Part shown: positions 17,612 to 25,454 of the stretch, in pieces
How positions within the stretch are numbered: position 1 is the stretch's first letter
Layout: every line of letters begins with the position of its first letter
NCBI RefSeq assembly: GCF_017355835.1
Contig: NZ_JAFEWF010000001.1
Location: 1,116,001-1,180,000, forward strand
Reading direction: 5' to 3'
DNA length: 64,000 bases
Source of the DNA: Desertivirga brevis
Lineage (GTDB): Bacteria > Bacteroidota > Bacteroidia > Sphingobacteriales > Sphingobacteriaceae
The notes under the pieces: generated by a model
The model's input: only the letters and a program-made list of their open reading frames with translations
The model's database searches: none
What the model was told of the DNA's origin: nothing
Position numbers and translations under genes: made by a program

Positions 17612-19120
17612 CCTGATATATTTCTCGAATTCCAGAAAATCCTCTTCCTTCATCACTCTCGGTATTTTTGCCTGGCCTCCTAGCTTTTTAAACTCCTGGC
17701 TCCAGCGGTAGATCTTGTCGAAGTGAACAACCTCGGCCTCGACTTTTTTCAAAGCTTTGGTCCTTGCCACCTTATAATTCTTATTATTCTCACTTAAATA
17801 ATTGTCAAGGAACTGTGCAACTGAAGTTGGGTCAACAACTTTATCAGCACCGATGATCCACTGTGTAACATAATCTTCATCTCTGAGTACAGTCGCCACT
17901 ACATACTCCTGTACTTCAAGGTCAAATTCACTTTCTAATTGTTCTATTGCAGCATTCATTTGATGAACGGACAATTGTTCACCTACCACATTAAGGTAGT
18001 GCTTCGTCCGGCCGCTGATCTTTATCTCGGCCCTTTGCTTATCAGTGATCAAAACTGTATCCCCGATCATATAGCGCCATGCTCCTGACACCGTCGAAAT
18101 TAGTAGTACATACTCTTGCCCCTCTTCAACTTCACCAATCGTTAGCACCTTCGCCTCTGTTTTCACCCTTCCCTCTTCATCCAGATTTTCAGGAGTGAAT
18201 GGAACAAATTCGAAAAATATACCATTATCGGTTATCAATGCCATGGCAGTAGTCTCAGGTCTTTTCTGCGTTGCAATATATCCTTCAGAAGCAAGATAGG
18301 TATCTATGAAAATAAGGGGTCTGGCAAGAAGCTTTTCAAAGCTTTTCTTATACGGTTCATAAGCTACTCCCCCTGGCGTATACACTTGCAGGTTCGGCCA
18401 GATATCATGAATAGTATTGAGTTTGTTATGAGAAATCACCTCTTTAAGCATCATTTCAATCCATGATGGAATACCACTTAGGCCACCAATATCCCAATTA
18501 GGAGCCTCCTCTGCAATTCTCTTCACCTTTTCGTCCCAATCACGTAGTGCAGCTATCTCCGCGCCAGGTTTATAATATCCCCTAAACCAAACCGGAATAT
18601 TACTAGCACTAATCCCACTTATTTCTCCTTCCGAATGATCGTCTTTTTCTATAAGATCGGTAGAGCTACCAAGCATCAAAATCTGTTTTCCAAAAAAATC
18701 AGCCGGAAGATCAAAATTCTTTAAACTCAGTACCTGCTGCACTGCTGCCTTACGGATAGATTCTACCATATCATCTGTTACAGGAATGTATTTACTATGA
18801 CTGGTAGTTCCGCTGCTTAAAGCAAAATACTTTTGTCCGCCGGGCCAGGTAACGTTTTGATGTCCCTCTAACAAGTAATGCCACCAATCTGTATACATCT
18901 TATCGTAATCATGTACGGGGACACTATCCTGAAAAGCCTGAACAATATTCCCGGAGGAAAGCAGCTGGGTAAAATTATACTTCTTTCCAAAAGCTGTTAA
19001 CCTTGCTTTTGTTAACAACGCTCTCAAGGTTTCATGCTGAGCTTTCGCCGGATCAGGAGTGCCACTGATAAACCCATAAACATCTATCGCTTTTTTAATG
19101 AATTCGCCAAGTACTGCCAT
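17600..19120 (-). CDS. GH3 auxin-responsive-promoter family protein (acyl-acid-amide synthetase fold)
   Basis: Member of the GH3 family (named after the plant auxin-response gene, not glycoside hydrolase 3). Plant members adenylate a carboxylic acid and join it to an amino acid; the bacterial substrate is unknown. 506 aa, normal bacterial length. The ANL-type phosphate loop is FALSSGTTSHSKYIPVT near 101-117, followed by YTPGGVAYEPYKKSFEKLL, FIDTYLASEGYIATQK and the ATP-binding YMIGDTVLITD, with KISGRTKHYLNVVGEQL at the hinge to the C-terminal domain. Predicted cytoplasmic. The 3' end overlaps the convergent metallopeptidase gene by 12 nt. Confidence 0.9.
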   Translation of the reverse strand: MAVLGEFIKKAIDVYGFISGTPDPAKAQHETLRALLTKARLTAFGKKYNFTQLLSSGNIVQAFQDSVPVHDYDKMYTDWWHYLLEGHQNVTWPGGQKYFALSSGTTSHSKYIPVTDDMVESIRKAAVQQVLSLKNFDLPADFFGKQILMLGSSTDLIEKDDHSEGEISGISASNIPVWFRGYYKPGAEIAALRDWDEKVKRIAEEAPNWDIGGLSGIPSWIEMMLKEVISHNKLNTIHDIWPNLQVYTPGGVAYEPYKKSFEKLLARPLIFIDTYLASEGYIATQKRPETTAMALITDNGIFFEFVPFTPENLDEEGRVKTEAKVLTIGEVEEGQEYVLLISTVSGAWRYMIGDTVLITDKQRAEIKISGRTKHYLNVVGEQLSVHQMNAAIEQLESEFDLEVQEYVVATVLRDEDYVTQWIIGADKVVDPTSVAQFLDNYLSENNKNYKVARTKALKKVEAEVVHFDKIYRWSQEFKKLGGQAKIPRVMKEEDFLEFEKYIRSLV

Positions 19121-19323
19121 AGTAATTATCTGCTGGCTTTAATACAGTAATGTTAGGAGATGTGTTTGAGGGGGTTCAATTTAATCTTATTTTCTAAGTC
19201 ATAAATCTATTATTGTGAAACTTGCAACAATAACGGAAAATTTCTTTAGCCAACTCTAATATTTATCAAAAAGACAACGTTTTTTTATTTTTATTGAAAT
19301 AATAAAAATTTAACACAGGATTC

Positions 19324-19355
19324 CTTGAAACAATATCATCAAAAACGTATTTTTG
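19324..19355 (+). promoter_or_regulatory. Putative Bacteroidota promoter for the receiver-domain gene
   Basis: CTTG (19324-19327), 20-nt spacer, TATTTTTG (19348-19355), against the consensus TTTG-N19-21-TAnnTTTG. It ends 23 nt before the ATG at 19379. Confidence 0.45.
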
Positions 19356-19378
19356 TTATGTAATACAACAGTACGAGA

Positions 19379-19858
19379 ATGATAAGTTTACCAGGTTATA
19401 ATTTTCCTTTAAGTTTCAAAGAGTTTGTTAAGAACTATTTGATTCCACGCTCTACATCAAAATTTTATGCTACCGAACCAAAGACGTCTGTCGATTTGAA
19501 TAAATCACAATTTCTAATTGTGTCAGATGATCCTTTTACTAGCTTTGTTTTCGGCAGGTCTATTGAAAAATGGAATGGAAGAGTACATATAGCCGAAACA
19601 GATAAGCAAGCTTTGGAATTTATCCACCGTAACTCGTATAGGGCAGTACTGGTAGATATCAAAGATGTTAGCGCAGAAGCTGTAAGTTTGTATAAGCAAT
19701 TTGTTGATAAAATTGATGATAAGTCTTTATTAATCGCCCTGATCGATGAAGCAACTGTGCATTTAAAAGATGAATTGTTGCAGGCGGGATATAATGGAAC
19801 TTTGGACAAGGAAATTGAGCCGGCCGAACTGTCTGAGAAGCTTCGTGAAATTGCATAA
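19379..19858 (+). CDS. Stand-alone response-regulator receiver-like protein
   Basis: 159 aa. Residues 1-42 are a leader of unknown role; residues 43-159 fit a CheY-like receiver: FLIVSDDPFTSFV with the acidic pair D50-D51, phospho-acceptor candidate D93 in AVLVDIKDVS, and the conserved lysine K144 in GTLDKEIEPAEL. The usual Thr/Ser after strand 4 is not obvious (LIALIDEA). There is no output domain and no kinase next door, so it may act by protein contact. A good promoter precedes it, and a small membrane-protein gene follows 58 nt later on the same strand. Confidence 0.65.
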   Translation: MISLPGYNFPLSFKEFVKNYLIPRSTSKFYATEPKTSVDLNKSQFLIVSDDPFTSFVFGRSIEKWNGRVHIAETDKQALEFIHRNSYRAVLVDIKDVSAEAVSLYKQFVDKIDDKSLLIALIDEATVHLKDELLQAGYNGTLDKEIEPAELSEKLREIA

Positions 19859-19916
19859 AATCTATGTAAGAACATTTAAAAGCCTTATCTTGTTCCCGTT
19901 TTAAACAAAGCACAAG

Positions 19917-20186
19917 ATGAAGACTGTAAAAAATTTATATCATTCCGCCGGTAAAGTATTGTTTAGCTGCCTTATTGTTCTGTTTACTCATGCATCTGCA
20001 TTCGCTGTAAACATTGCCGACAGCGATTTAAGCAATAGCGCCGGAACAAATAAGAACTGGCTTAACTCATTCTGGTTCTTTGTCTGCGTAGCATTCCTGG
20101 TTGCCGCTGCAGTAATTGGTTTTAGTAACAAATACACTCGTGTTAGAAGAGACTACAAAGGTCCTGCTGATACGACGAAACGTTAA
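19917..20186 (+). CDS. Small membrane protein with signal peptide, unknown function
   Basis: 89 aa. A hydrophobic N-terminus (VLFSCLIVLFTHASAFA, about 14-30) is probably cleaved or a first span. A second span lies at about 51-68 (FWFFVCVAFLVAAAVIGFS), followed by a short basic tail (NKYTRVRRDYKGPADTTKR). No known family recognised. It is in tandem with the receiver-like gene and is followed by a hairpin. Confidence 0.6.
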   Translation: MKTVKNLYHSAGKVLFSCLIVLFTHASAFAVNIADSDLSNSAGTNKNWLNSFWFFVCVAFLVAAAVIGFSNKYTRVRRDYKGPADTTKR

Positions 20187-20504
20187 CATAAAAACTCTGT
20201 TGCAAAGCTTAGTAGAGGCAATCTATAAGTTGCTTCTCTGCTAAGCTTTGTATAATAAGTTTCCTTGCCTTGTCCTCCGCTACTCCCTTTTATCACACTA
20301 CCAACCCCCTTAAAATTCAATAAATAAAATCCTACCGTTGGATCATTTCCTTGGGTAAATCATTATGCTACCCCGCCTGTAATTAATAATTTAAATAGTT
20401 CAGTAACTTTTTCATTACGGGATCGATTTCGGATTTCTCCTGCTTAATGAAGTGCTTTATTCTTGCCGTAATTCTATTAAATTAGTGCTGAACTAAAACC
20501 AATT
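20187..20504 (+). other. Intergenic region with a terminator hairpin
   Basis: 318 bp. The first part contains the hairpin listed separately. The rest is AT-rich, with no ORF, tRNA or clear promoter consensus that I can see before the oxidoreductase start at 20505. Confidence 0.4.
20203..20250 (+). terminator. Hairpin after the small membrane-protein gene
   Basis: CAAAGCTTAGTAGAG (20203-20217) pairs with CTCTGCTAAGCTTTG (20236-20250); the only non-Watson-Crick pair is U-G on the plus strand. GCAA/TTGC extends the stem after a 2-nt bulge. Only a weak T-rich tail follows. Confidence 0.55.
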
Positions 20505-21833
20505 ATGGAACGAAGGAAATTTTTACAGCAGACCGGAACGGTCTTGGCGGGAACACTTCTTACAAATAATTTATTAGCCGATACCCTCGAATTAAAGAAG
20601 AAAAAAGTGGCTATGGTTGGTACCGGCCATAGGGGTACAGGAATGTGGGGAAGCGAAGTATTAAAAGAACATAGCAATGTTATAGAATTCGTTGGTCTTT
20701 GCGATAAGAATCCGGGGCGTGTACAAACAGCTAAAAAGCTTATGAACGTTAATTGCAAAACGTACACGGATCTGGACAAAATGCTGAAGGAACAAAAGCC
20801 TGAAATTTTAATTGTTACTACCGTAGACAATACGCACGACGAGATGATCATTAAAGGCCTTGAGGCTGGCTGTGATATTGTGACAGAAAAACCCATGACC
20901 ACTGATGAAACAAAGTGTCAGGCAATTATAGACGCAGAAGCAAGAACAGGTAAAAAAGTACATGTTACTTTCAACTACCGGTATTCCCCCCACCGCCAGA
21001 AGATCTATGAACTATTGAATAGTGGAGCAATTGGTGAAGTTACATCGGTGGATTTTCATTGGTATCTTGATACATCTCATGGGGCCGACTATTTCAGAAG
21101 ATGGCATAGAAAGAGAGAAAACAGTGGAACTCTCCTAGTGCACAAATCAACCCATCACTTTGATCTGCTCAACTGGTGGCTAAACTCAGAACCAGAAGAG
21201 GTATTTGCTTATGGCTCACTGGAGCATTACGGTAAAAACAATTCTTTCCGGTATTCGCATTGCCGTCCTTGTCCACACAAAGACAAATGCAACTTCTACT
21301 TCGACATAACGAAAGACGAGCGTTTGATGAAATTATATGTGGAGAATGAAAAACATGATGGCTATTTAAGGGATGGCTGTGTGTGGAAGGAAGATATCGA
21401 CATTTTTGATAAAATGGCCGTTCAGATCAAATATGCAAATAAGGTACAGGTTAGTTATTCCCTAACTACCTACTCACCATATGAAGGCTATCGTATTTCC
21501 TTTAATGGAAGAAAAGGTAAATTAGATGCCTGGATCCATGAAAAGCAACCATGGGAAATGGAGAAATACGATGAACTTCAGTTAACCAAGAACTTTGGAA
21601 AAACAGAGTATATCCGGATTGACAATACAGAAGTGGGTCATGGAGGCGGTGATATAAGGTTAAGAAAGCAGATCTTTACACCCGGAGAAGATAAATACAA
21701 GCAAGCTGCCGGCACCAGAGATGGTGCTATGTCTATCCTCGTTGGTATTGCTGCGAGAAAAAGTATTGATAGTGGTAAGCCTGTGAAAATCGAAGGACTA
21801 ACCAGCTTGAAGCCTAAGATAATAAAGAGTTAA
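20505..21833 (+). CDS. Gfo/Idh/MocA-family oxidoreductase with twin-arginine-like signal
   Basis: NAD(P)-dependent sugar or glycan-processing oxidoreductase, probably exported folded. 442 aa. The N-terminus MERRKFLQQTGTVLAGTLLTNNLLA resembles a Tat signal (RRKFLQ). The Rossmann motif is VAMVGTGHRGTG (about 35-46); EKPMTTD gives the Gfo/Idh/MocA EKP signature, and the C-terminal half is the alpha/beta substrate domain. The segment SHCRPCPHKDKCNFYFD has four Cys and two His in a tight cluster, suggesting a bound metal; this is unusual for the family at large but seen in Bacteroidota paralogues. Reaction and substrate cannot be told from context. Confidence 0.85.
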   Translation: MERRKFLQQTGTVLAGTLLTNNLLADTLELKKKKVAMVGTGHRGTGMWGSEVLKEHSNVIEFVGLCDKNPGRVQTAKKLMNVNCKTYTDLDKMLKEQKPEILIVTTVDNTHDEMIIKGLEAGCDIVTEKPMTTDETKCQAIIDAEARTGKKVHVTFNYRYSPHRQKIYELLNSGAIGEVTSVDFHWYLDTSHGADYFRRWHRKRENSGTLLVHKSTHHFDLLNWWLNSEPEEVFAYGSLEHYGKNNSFRYSHCRPCPHKDKCNFYFDITKDERLMKLYVENEKHDGYLRDGCVWKEDIDIFDKMAVQIKYANKVQVSYSLTTYSPYEGYRISFNGRKGKLDAWIHEKQPWEMEKYDELQLTKNFGKTEYIRIDNTEVGHGGGDIRLRKQIFTPGEDKYKQAAGTRDGAMSILVGIAARKSIDSGKPVKIEGLTSLKPKIIKS

Positions 21834-21840
21834 TGCCAAT

Positions 21841-21886
21841 AAGTAGAAAAGGACCGTTTGCAAATACAAACGGTCCTTTTCTACTT
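21841..21886. terminator. Bidirectional terminator between convergent genes
   Basis: Perfect 20-bp inverted repeat (21841-21860 with 21867-21886) around a 6-nt loop. Stem ends supply A-rich and T-rich flanks in both directions. It serves the oxidoreductase (+) and the hydrolase (-). Confidence 0.85.
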
Positions 21887-21897
21887 ATAAAAACCTG

Positions 21898-22764
21898 TTA
21901 AAGATTTGCTGCAAGCCAGGCATCTAATGTTGCCATAAACTGAACATAATTAGTCGAAGTAACGACTTCGTGCCCCATGTTTTCATAAATTACCAGGCTA
22001 TTTTTTACTCCTGTTTGATCCAATTTCGCCTTCAAATCTATCGCTTGTTGTACTGGAACCACCACATCCTGACGGCCATGAACAATCAAAGTTGGCTTTG
22101 AAGTAGCAATCACCTTGTAGAGAGGACTTGCATTCAGATAAGCCTGAGGATTCGCAGTTGGAGAAGCTCCAAGTAGTAATTGGACAACACCCAACATTTG
22201 AATATTGACGTTCCTTGTGTCAGTTAAATTAGTTGGACCAGATAGAGAAACAACTGTTTTAACTTTATTGTCAACATTATATGCATAAGTATGGAGCATA
22301 GCAAGATGAGCTCCCGAGCTTGCTCCAATCAGGGCAACATTCGCAGAAACATTCCATGAAGCGGTCTTTGAAGAAACATAATCGATAGCCGCTTTTACGT
22401 CATCCAGCTGCTGTTGCAATTTAACGGTACCACCTACATCAATCAAACGATAGTTCATATTTACTACAGCGTAGCCTTTAGCTCTCATCGCAGTTGCATA
22501 AGAATTAAATTCACTTTTGTCTCCGGTTGCCCAAGCCCCGCCATGAATAAAAACAAGGACTTTTGTATTTGCACTTCTGTTCTCGGGCAGATACACATCC
22601 ATTGTATTACTGGTACTAGCTCCATAGGAGACATTAAGCATGTCTTCAGACGGAAGTGGTTTAGTCTCCGTCTCTTCATTTTTCTTACATGCGCCCAACA
22701 TCAACACAGCCAGCATTAACACAGCTGACATCATTTTTTTTCTAATCATAAATCTTTTTTCCAT
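21898..22764 (-). CDS. Alpha/beta-hydrolase lipoprotein (carboxylesterase, HSL-like)
   Basis: Membrane-anchored esterase. 288 aa with lipobox LMLGAC (C26) after a hydrophobic stretch; in-frame ATGs at codons 6, 11 and 12 are alternative starts. The oxyanion motif HGGAW is at 74-78 and the nucleophile elbow GASSG has S149 (ALIGASSGAHLAM). The acid is in VHGRQDVVVPV and the catalytic His in YENMGHEVV. The HGG-plus-GxSxG arrangement fits the BD-FAE/hormone-sensitive-lipase group. It faces the Tat oxidoreductase gene across a bidirectional terminator, so the two are separate units. Substrate unknown; deacetylation of sugars is one possibility. Confidence 0.85.
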   Translation of the reverse strand: MEKRFMIRKKMMSAVLMLAVLMLGACKKNEETETKPLPSEDMLNVSYGASTSNTMDVYLPENRSANTKVLVFIHGGAWATGDKSEFNSYATAMRAKGYAVVNMNYRLIDVGGTVKLQQQLDDVKAAIDYVSSKTASWNVSANVALIGASSGAHLAMLHTYAYNVDNKVKTVVSLSGPTNLTDTRNVNIQMLGVVQLLLGASPTANPQAYLNASPLYKVIATSKPTLIVHGRQDVVVPVQQAIDLKAKLDQTGVKNSLVIYENMGHEVVTSTNYVQFMATLDAWLAANL

Positions 22765-22915
22765 TAGTAGTTAAACCTTCTACGTACTGATTGTTAATAT
22801 GTTAACAAAAAATACACATTTCTTTAAAGACATTAAGTATATCTTTATTAGACCCATCTCATCTGCCAGGAAAGCAGCTTAAATAGGTCTTTAACGCATT
22901 AAAATCGCAACTCAT

Positions 22916-23389
22916 ATGACCTGGAAAAAATTTAGCGGAGAAATTATTCAAAATCCAATTTTAGATGAAGTAGAAAGGGCAATTGAAAGAGAGTCTAATT
23001 TAGGGAACAAACTAAAAGTCTGTATTGGTACAGATTCGCAAGTAAAAGGAGCTATCACCGACTTCGCCACAGTGATCGTATTCTTAAGAGAAAAAAAAGG
23101 TGCTTTTATGTTCATCAATCAGGAGAAGAGCACCAAAAAAATGAGCATTAAAGAACGAATGCTTTGGGAAGTTCAAAAATCAATTGAAACCGCTTATGCA
23201 TTATGTGATTTACTTGACTTGTACGACGTAGACCTGGAAGTGCACGCCGATATCAATACCAATCCAATGTTCAAATCGAACCAGGCCTTGCACGAGGCTA
23301 TGGGATATATCTTGAGTATGGGATTTGTATTCAAAGCCAAACCGGAAGCATTTGCGAGTTCGGCATGTGCGAATAAGGTTGTGCAGTAG
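22916..23389 (+). CDS. DUF458 / YkuK-family RNase H-like protein
   Basis: 157 aa, usual length. KVCIGTDSQVKGAITDFATVIVFL (about 34-57) is the first strand of the RNase H-like fold with D40 in the GTDSQ motif, and DVDLEVHADINTNPMFKSNQAL (near 105-125) supplies further acidic residues. The family is annotated as ribonuclease H-like but its substrate is not established. It stands alone on the plus strand and is convergent with the second SusD gene. Confidence 0.8.
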   Translation: MTWKKFSGEIIQNPILDEVERAIERESNLGNKLKVCIGTDSQVKGAITDFATVIVFLREKKGAFMFINQEKSTKKMSIKERMLWEVQKSIETAYALCDLLDLYDVDLEVHADINTNPMFKSNQALHEAMGYILSMGFVFKAKPEAFASSACANKVVQ

Positions 23390-23441
23390 AGAGGAGGCCT
23401 AATATTTGTGGTGCGGTCTCCTTCTATGGAAATCATTATAA

Positions 23442-23480
23442 AAACAAAAGGGGCTAGTTATTAAACCGCCCCTCTTGTTT
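23442..23480 (-). terminator. Terminator of the second SusCD operon
   Basis: AAACAAAAGGGGC (23442-23454) with GCCCCTCTTGTTT (23468-23480). The one imperfect pair is a G-U wobble only in minus-strand RNA, pointing to the SusD gene that stops at 23497. A TTTATAATG tail follows on that strand. Confidence 0.65.
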
Positions 23481-23496
23481 CACAATATTCTGGCTA

Positions 23497-25443
23497 TTAA
23501 TAGCCGTAGTTCTGAGTCAAATTAGGATTTGCCTGTAATGTCGCGTTTGCAAACGGCAACAACTCACTTTTATTTTCAACAAAACCTCTAGCAAACACAT
23601 CGCTAAATGTTGTCTTTATACCCGACGTGTTTGTAGCACTGGTAGGTCCTATCCAGTTTACTCTTATACCGTTATTAACTCCTGTTCCAACATTTATCGG
23701 TGTAACAGATCTTGTAGATGCTTTGTAAAGGGAACTAGCCCAAATACCAGGATTAGACGGCCTGTTGTAAGGATTGGAACCTTCGTTGGTTGTTCCCGAT
23801 ACATAGTACATATATCTTGGAAGAGTGTTTGTTAAAGCATAACTAGGAGGACCAGCCATATAGGTTGGAGCAACCATTGGAGTAGTTAGCATCGATGTTG
23901 CTGTACTCGCAGAGTTCCAGGTATGTAATAACGTTAAATTCGCTCTGGTTTCAGAAATCGCTTTGGATAAAAGATTCCACCTGATTAAATCATACTTCCT
24001 AATACCTTCTCCACCAAACTCCAATGCACGTTCGCGAACCAAATATTTAAAAAACCCAGAATAATCTGTAGGGATTGGAAGAACGTTCGCTTGAACATTA
24101 TCGTGGCCTCTAAGGCTTACAGCATTTACAGCTGCAATTGCTGCAGCAGATGGTCCATTATTTAATTCGTTGTCAGCTTCAGCAAACATCAATAAAACAT
24201 CCGAATAGCGAATGATTGGCCAGTTTAAGCCAAGGAACTGCGTAGTATTAGCAGAATTATAAGCCGGATTTGTAAGCCATTCCTTTCTGAACTTTCCATC
24301 GGTAATAGAAGTGATAGCTAAACCTTCTTTTACGTTACCGGCTATCGTCCTGTAAGGAACGGCTGTAACATCACGTCTTACATCTAGAGAATCAAAAAGA
24401 TAAAAATAATTTGGAAGAACCCTCAACGCTCCGCCTCCCTGCCCAAGGAAGGAGGTTCCGTTATAAATACCCAACTTACTATCGGTAGCACTTGTTGCTC
24501 CACCCATAGCTGCAACGAACATAAATTCTCCATTAGGATCATTAGTATTATGTGCACATAAATAATCTTTCCACAAAGACCTATAGCTTGAGATTAAACT
24601 ATGTTTACCTGCATCAATAATAGCTTTCGTTTCGTCATAAGCAATTTGATAGTATTTCTTATAATCACTTCTACGCTCCATCAAGTGAGAATCATTCCTT
24701 AAAGAATAGCCTCCTCTAAACAGGGCAATTCTTGCTCTTAAAGCTTTAACAGCGCCTTTGGTTATTCTCTGATCAGTAGGCTCTCCAATTGTACTAATTT
24801 CCGTTCTCCAGGGCACCAAGTCTTGAGCTACCAATAAGTCAGCTAAAATATGATCGTATATAGAGTCTCTATCAGTCTTTGATTTATAAAGATCAGATTC
24901 AAAGGCTGACGGCTGCCATTGTGCAGGTACATCACCCCAGTTTCTAACTAGTTCAAAATAAAACTGAGCGCGAAGAGTTAGGGCTTCCCCTAACATTCTT
25001 TTAACCTGCAGTGATTGGTTCCCTGTTGAATTTTGAAACAAGGGGGTTTTGGGTAGATTATAAATAAAAATGTTTGCTCTTTCAATCCCTGCGTATAATT
25101 TATTATATACAGGAGCCAATTGAGTATTGGAGGAATTTGCGGCATACCTCGAGATATCTCTTCTCTCTCCATCCACAGTATTTCCCGTTTGCCCCATCAT
25201 TTCATCGTTATCATAGGGATAGTACATGCTTAATCTAATACCGTACCCAAAATCACCAGAAAGTGTATTATATATACCAGCAAGAGCAGTCTTCGCCATC
25301 GGCACGTTTTCATAGGTTGTTTCAACCGTTAAAACAGAAGAACTTTCCGGCGATAGATATTTCTCGCATGATGTGAGACCTACAGCAGCTATCAGAGCAG
25401 CTGTAAGCAAATTTCTTGTATTATTTAAAAATGAATTTCTCAT
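23497..25443 (-). CDS. SusD/RagB-family lipoprotein (orphan pair)
   Basis: Outer-membrane nutrient-binding lipoprotein paired with the SusC gene 11 nt upstream. 648 aa, longer than the starch-locus SusD. Lipobox C26 (AAVGLTSCEKYLSP). Family features: the N-terminal VETTYENVPMAKTALAGIYNTL helix, EALTLRAQFYFELVRNWGDVPAQ (about 153-175), and the C-terminal RALEFGGEGIRKYDLIRWNLL and NATLQANPNLTQNYGY. No glycosidase, SusE-like gene or anti-sigma/ECF pair adjoins it, so the substrate (glycan, peptide or other) is unknown. Confidence 0.93.
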   Translation of the reverse strand: MRNSFLNNTRNLLTAALIAAVGLTSCEKYLSPESSSVLTVETTYENVPMAKTALAGIYNTLSGDFGYGIRLSMYYPYDNDEMMGQTGNTVDGERRDISRYAANSSNTQLAPVYNKLYAGIERANIFIYNLPKTPLFQNSTGNQSLQVKRMLGEALTLRAQFYFELVRNWGDVPAQWQPSAFESDLYKSKTDRDSIYDHILADLLVAQDLVPWRTEISTIGEPTDQRITKGAVKALRARIALFRGGYSLRNDSHLMERRSDYKKYYQIAYDETKAIIDAGKHSLISSYRSLWKDYLCAHNTNDPNGEFMFVAAMGGATSATDSKLGIYNGTSFLGQGGGALRVLPNYFYLFDSLDVRRDVTAVPYRTIAGNVKEGLAITSITDGKFRKEWLTNPAYNSANTTQFLGLNWPIIRYSDVLLMFAEADNELNNGPSAAAIAAVNAVSLRGHDNVQANVLPIPTDYSGFFKYLVRERALEFGGEGIRKYDLIRWNLLSKAISETRANLTLLHTWNSASTATSMLTTPMVAPTYMAGPPSYALTNTLPRYMYYVSGTTNEGSNPYNRPSNPGIWASSLYKASTRSVTPINVGTGVNNGIRVNWIGPTSATNTSGIKTTFSDVFARGFVENKSELLPFANATLQANPNLTQNYGY

Positions 25444-25454
25444 TGTTACTTTAA

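Noticed and set aside
19465..19875. 136-codon minus-strand frame opposite the receiver-like gene
   Set aside because: The plus-strand frame has receiver motifs and a promoter; the minus frame is Ser/Leu-rich shadow sequence.
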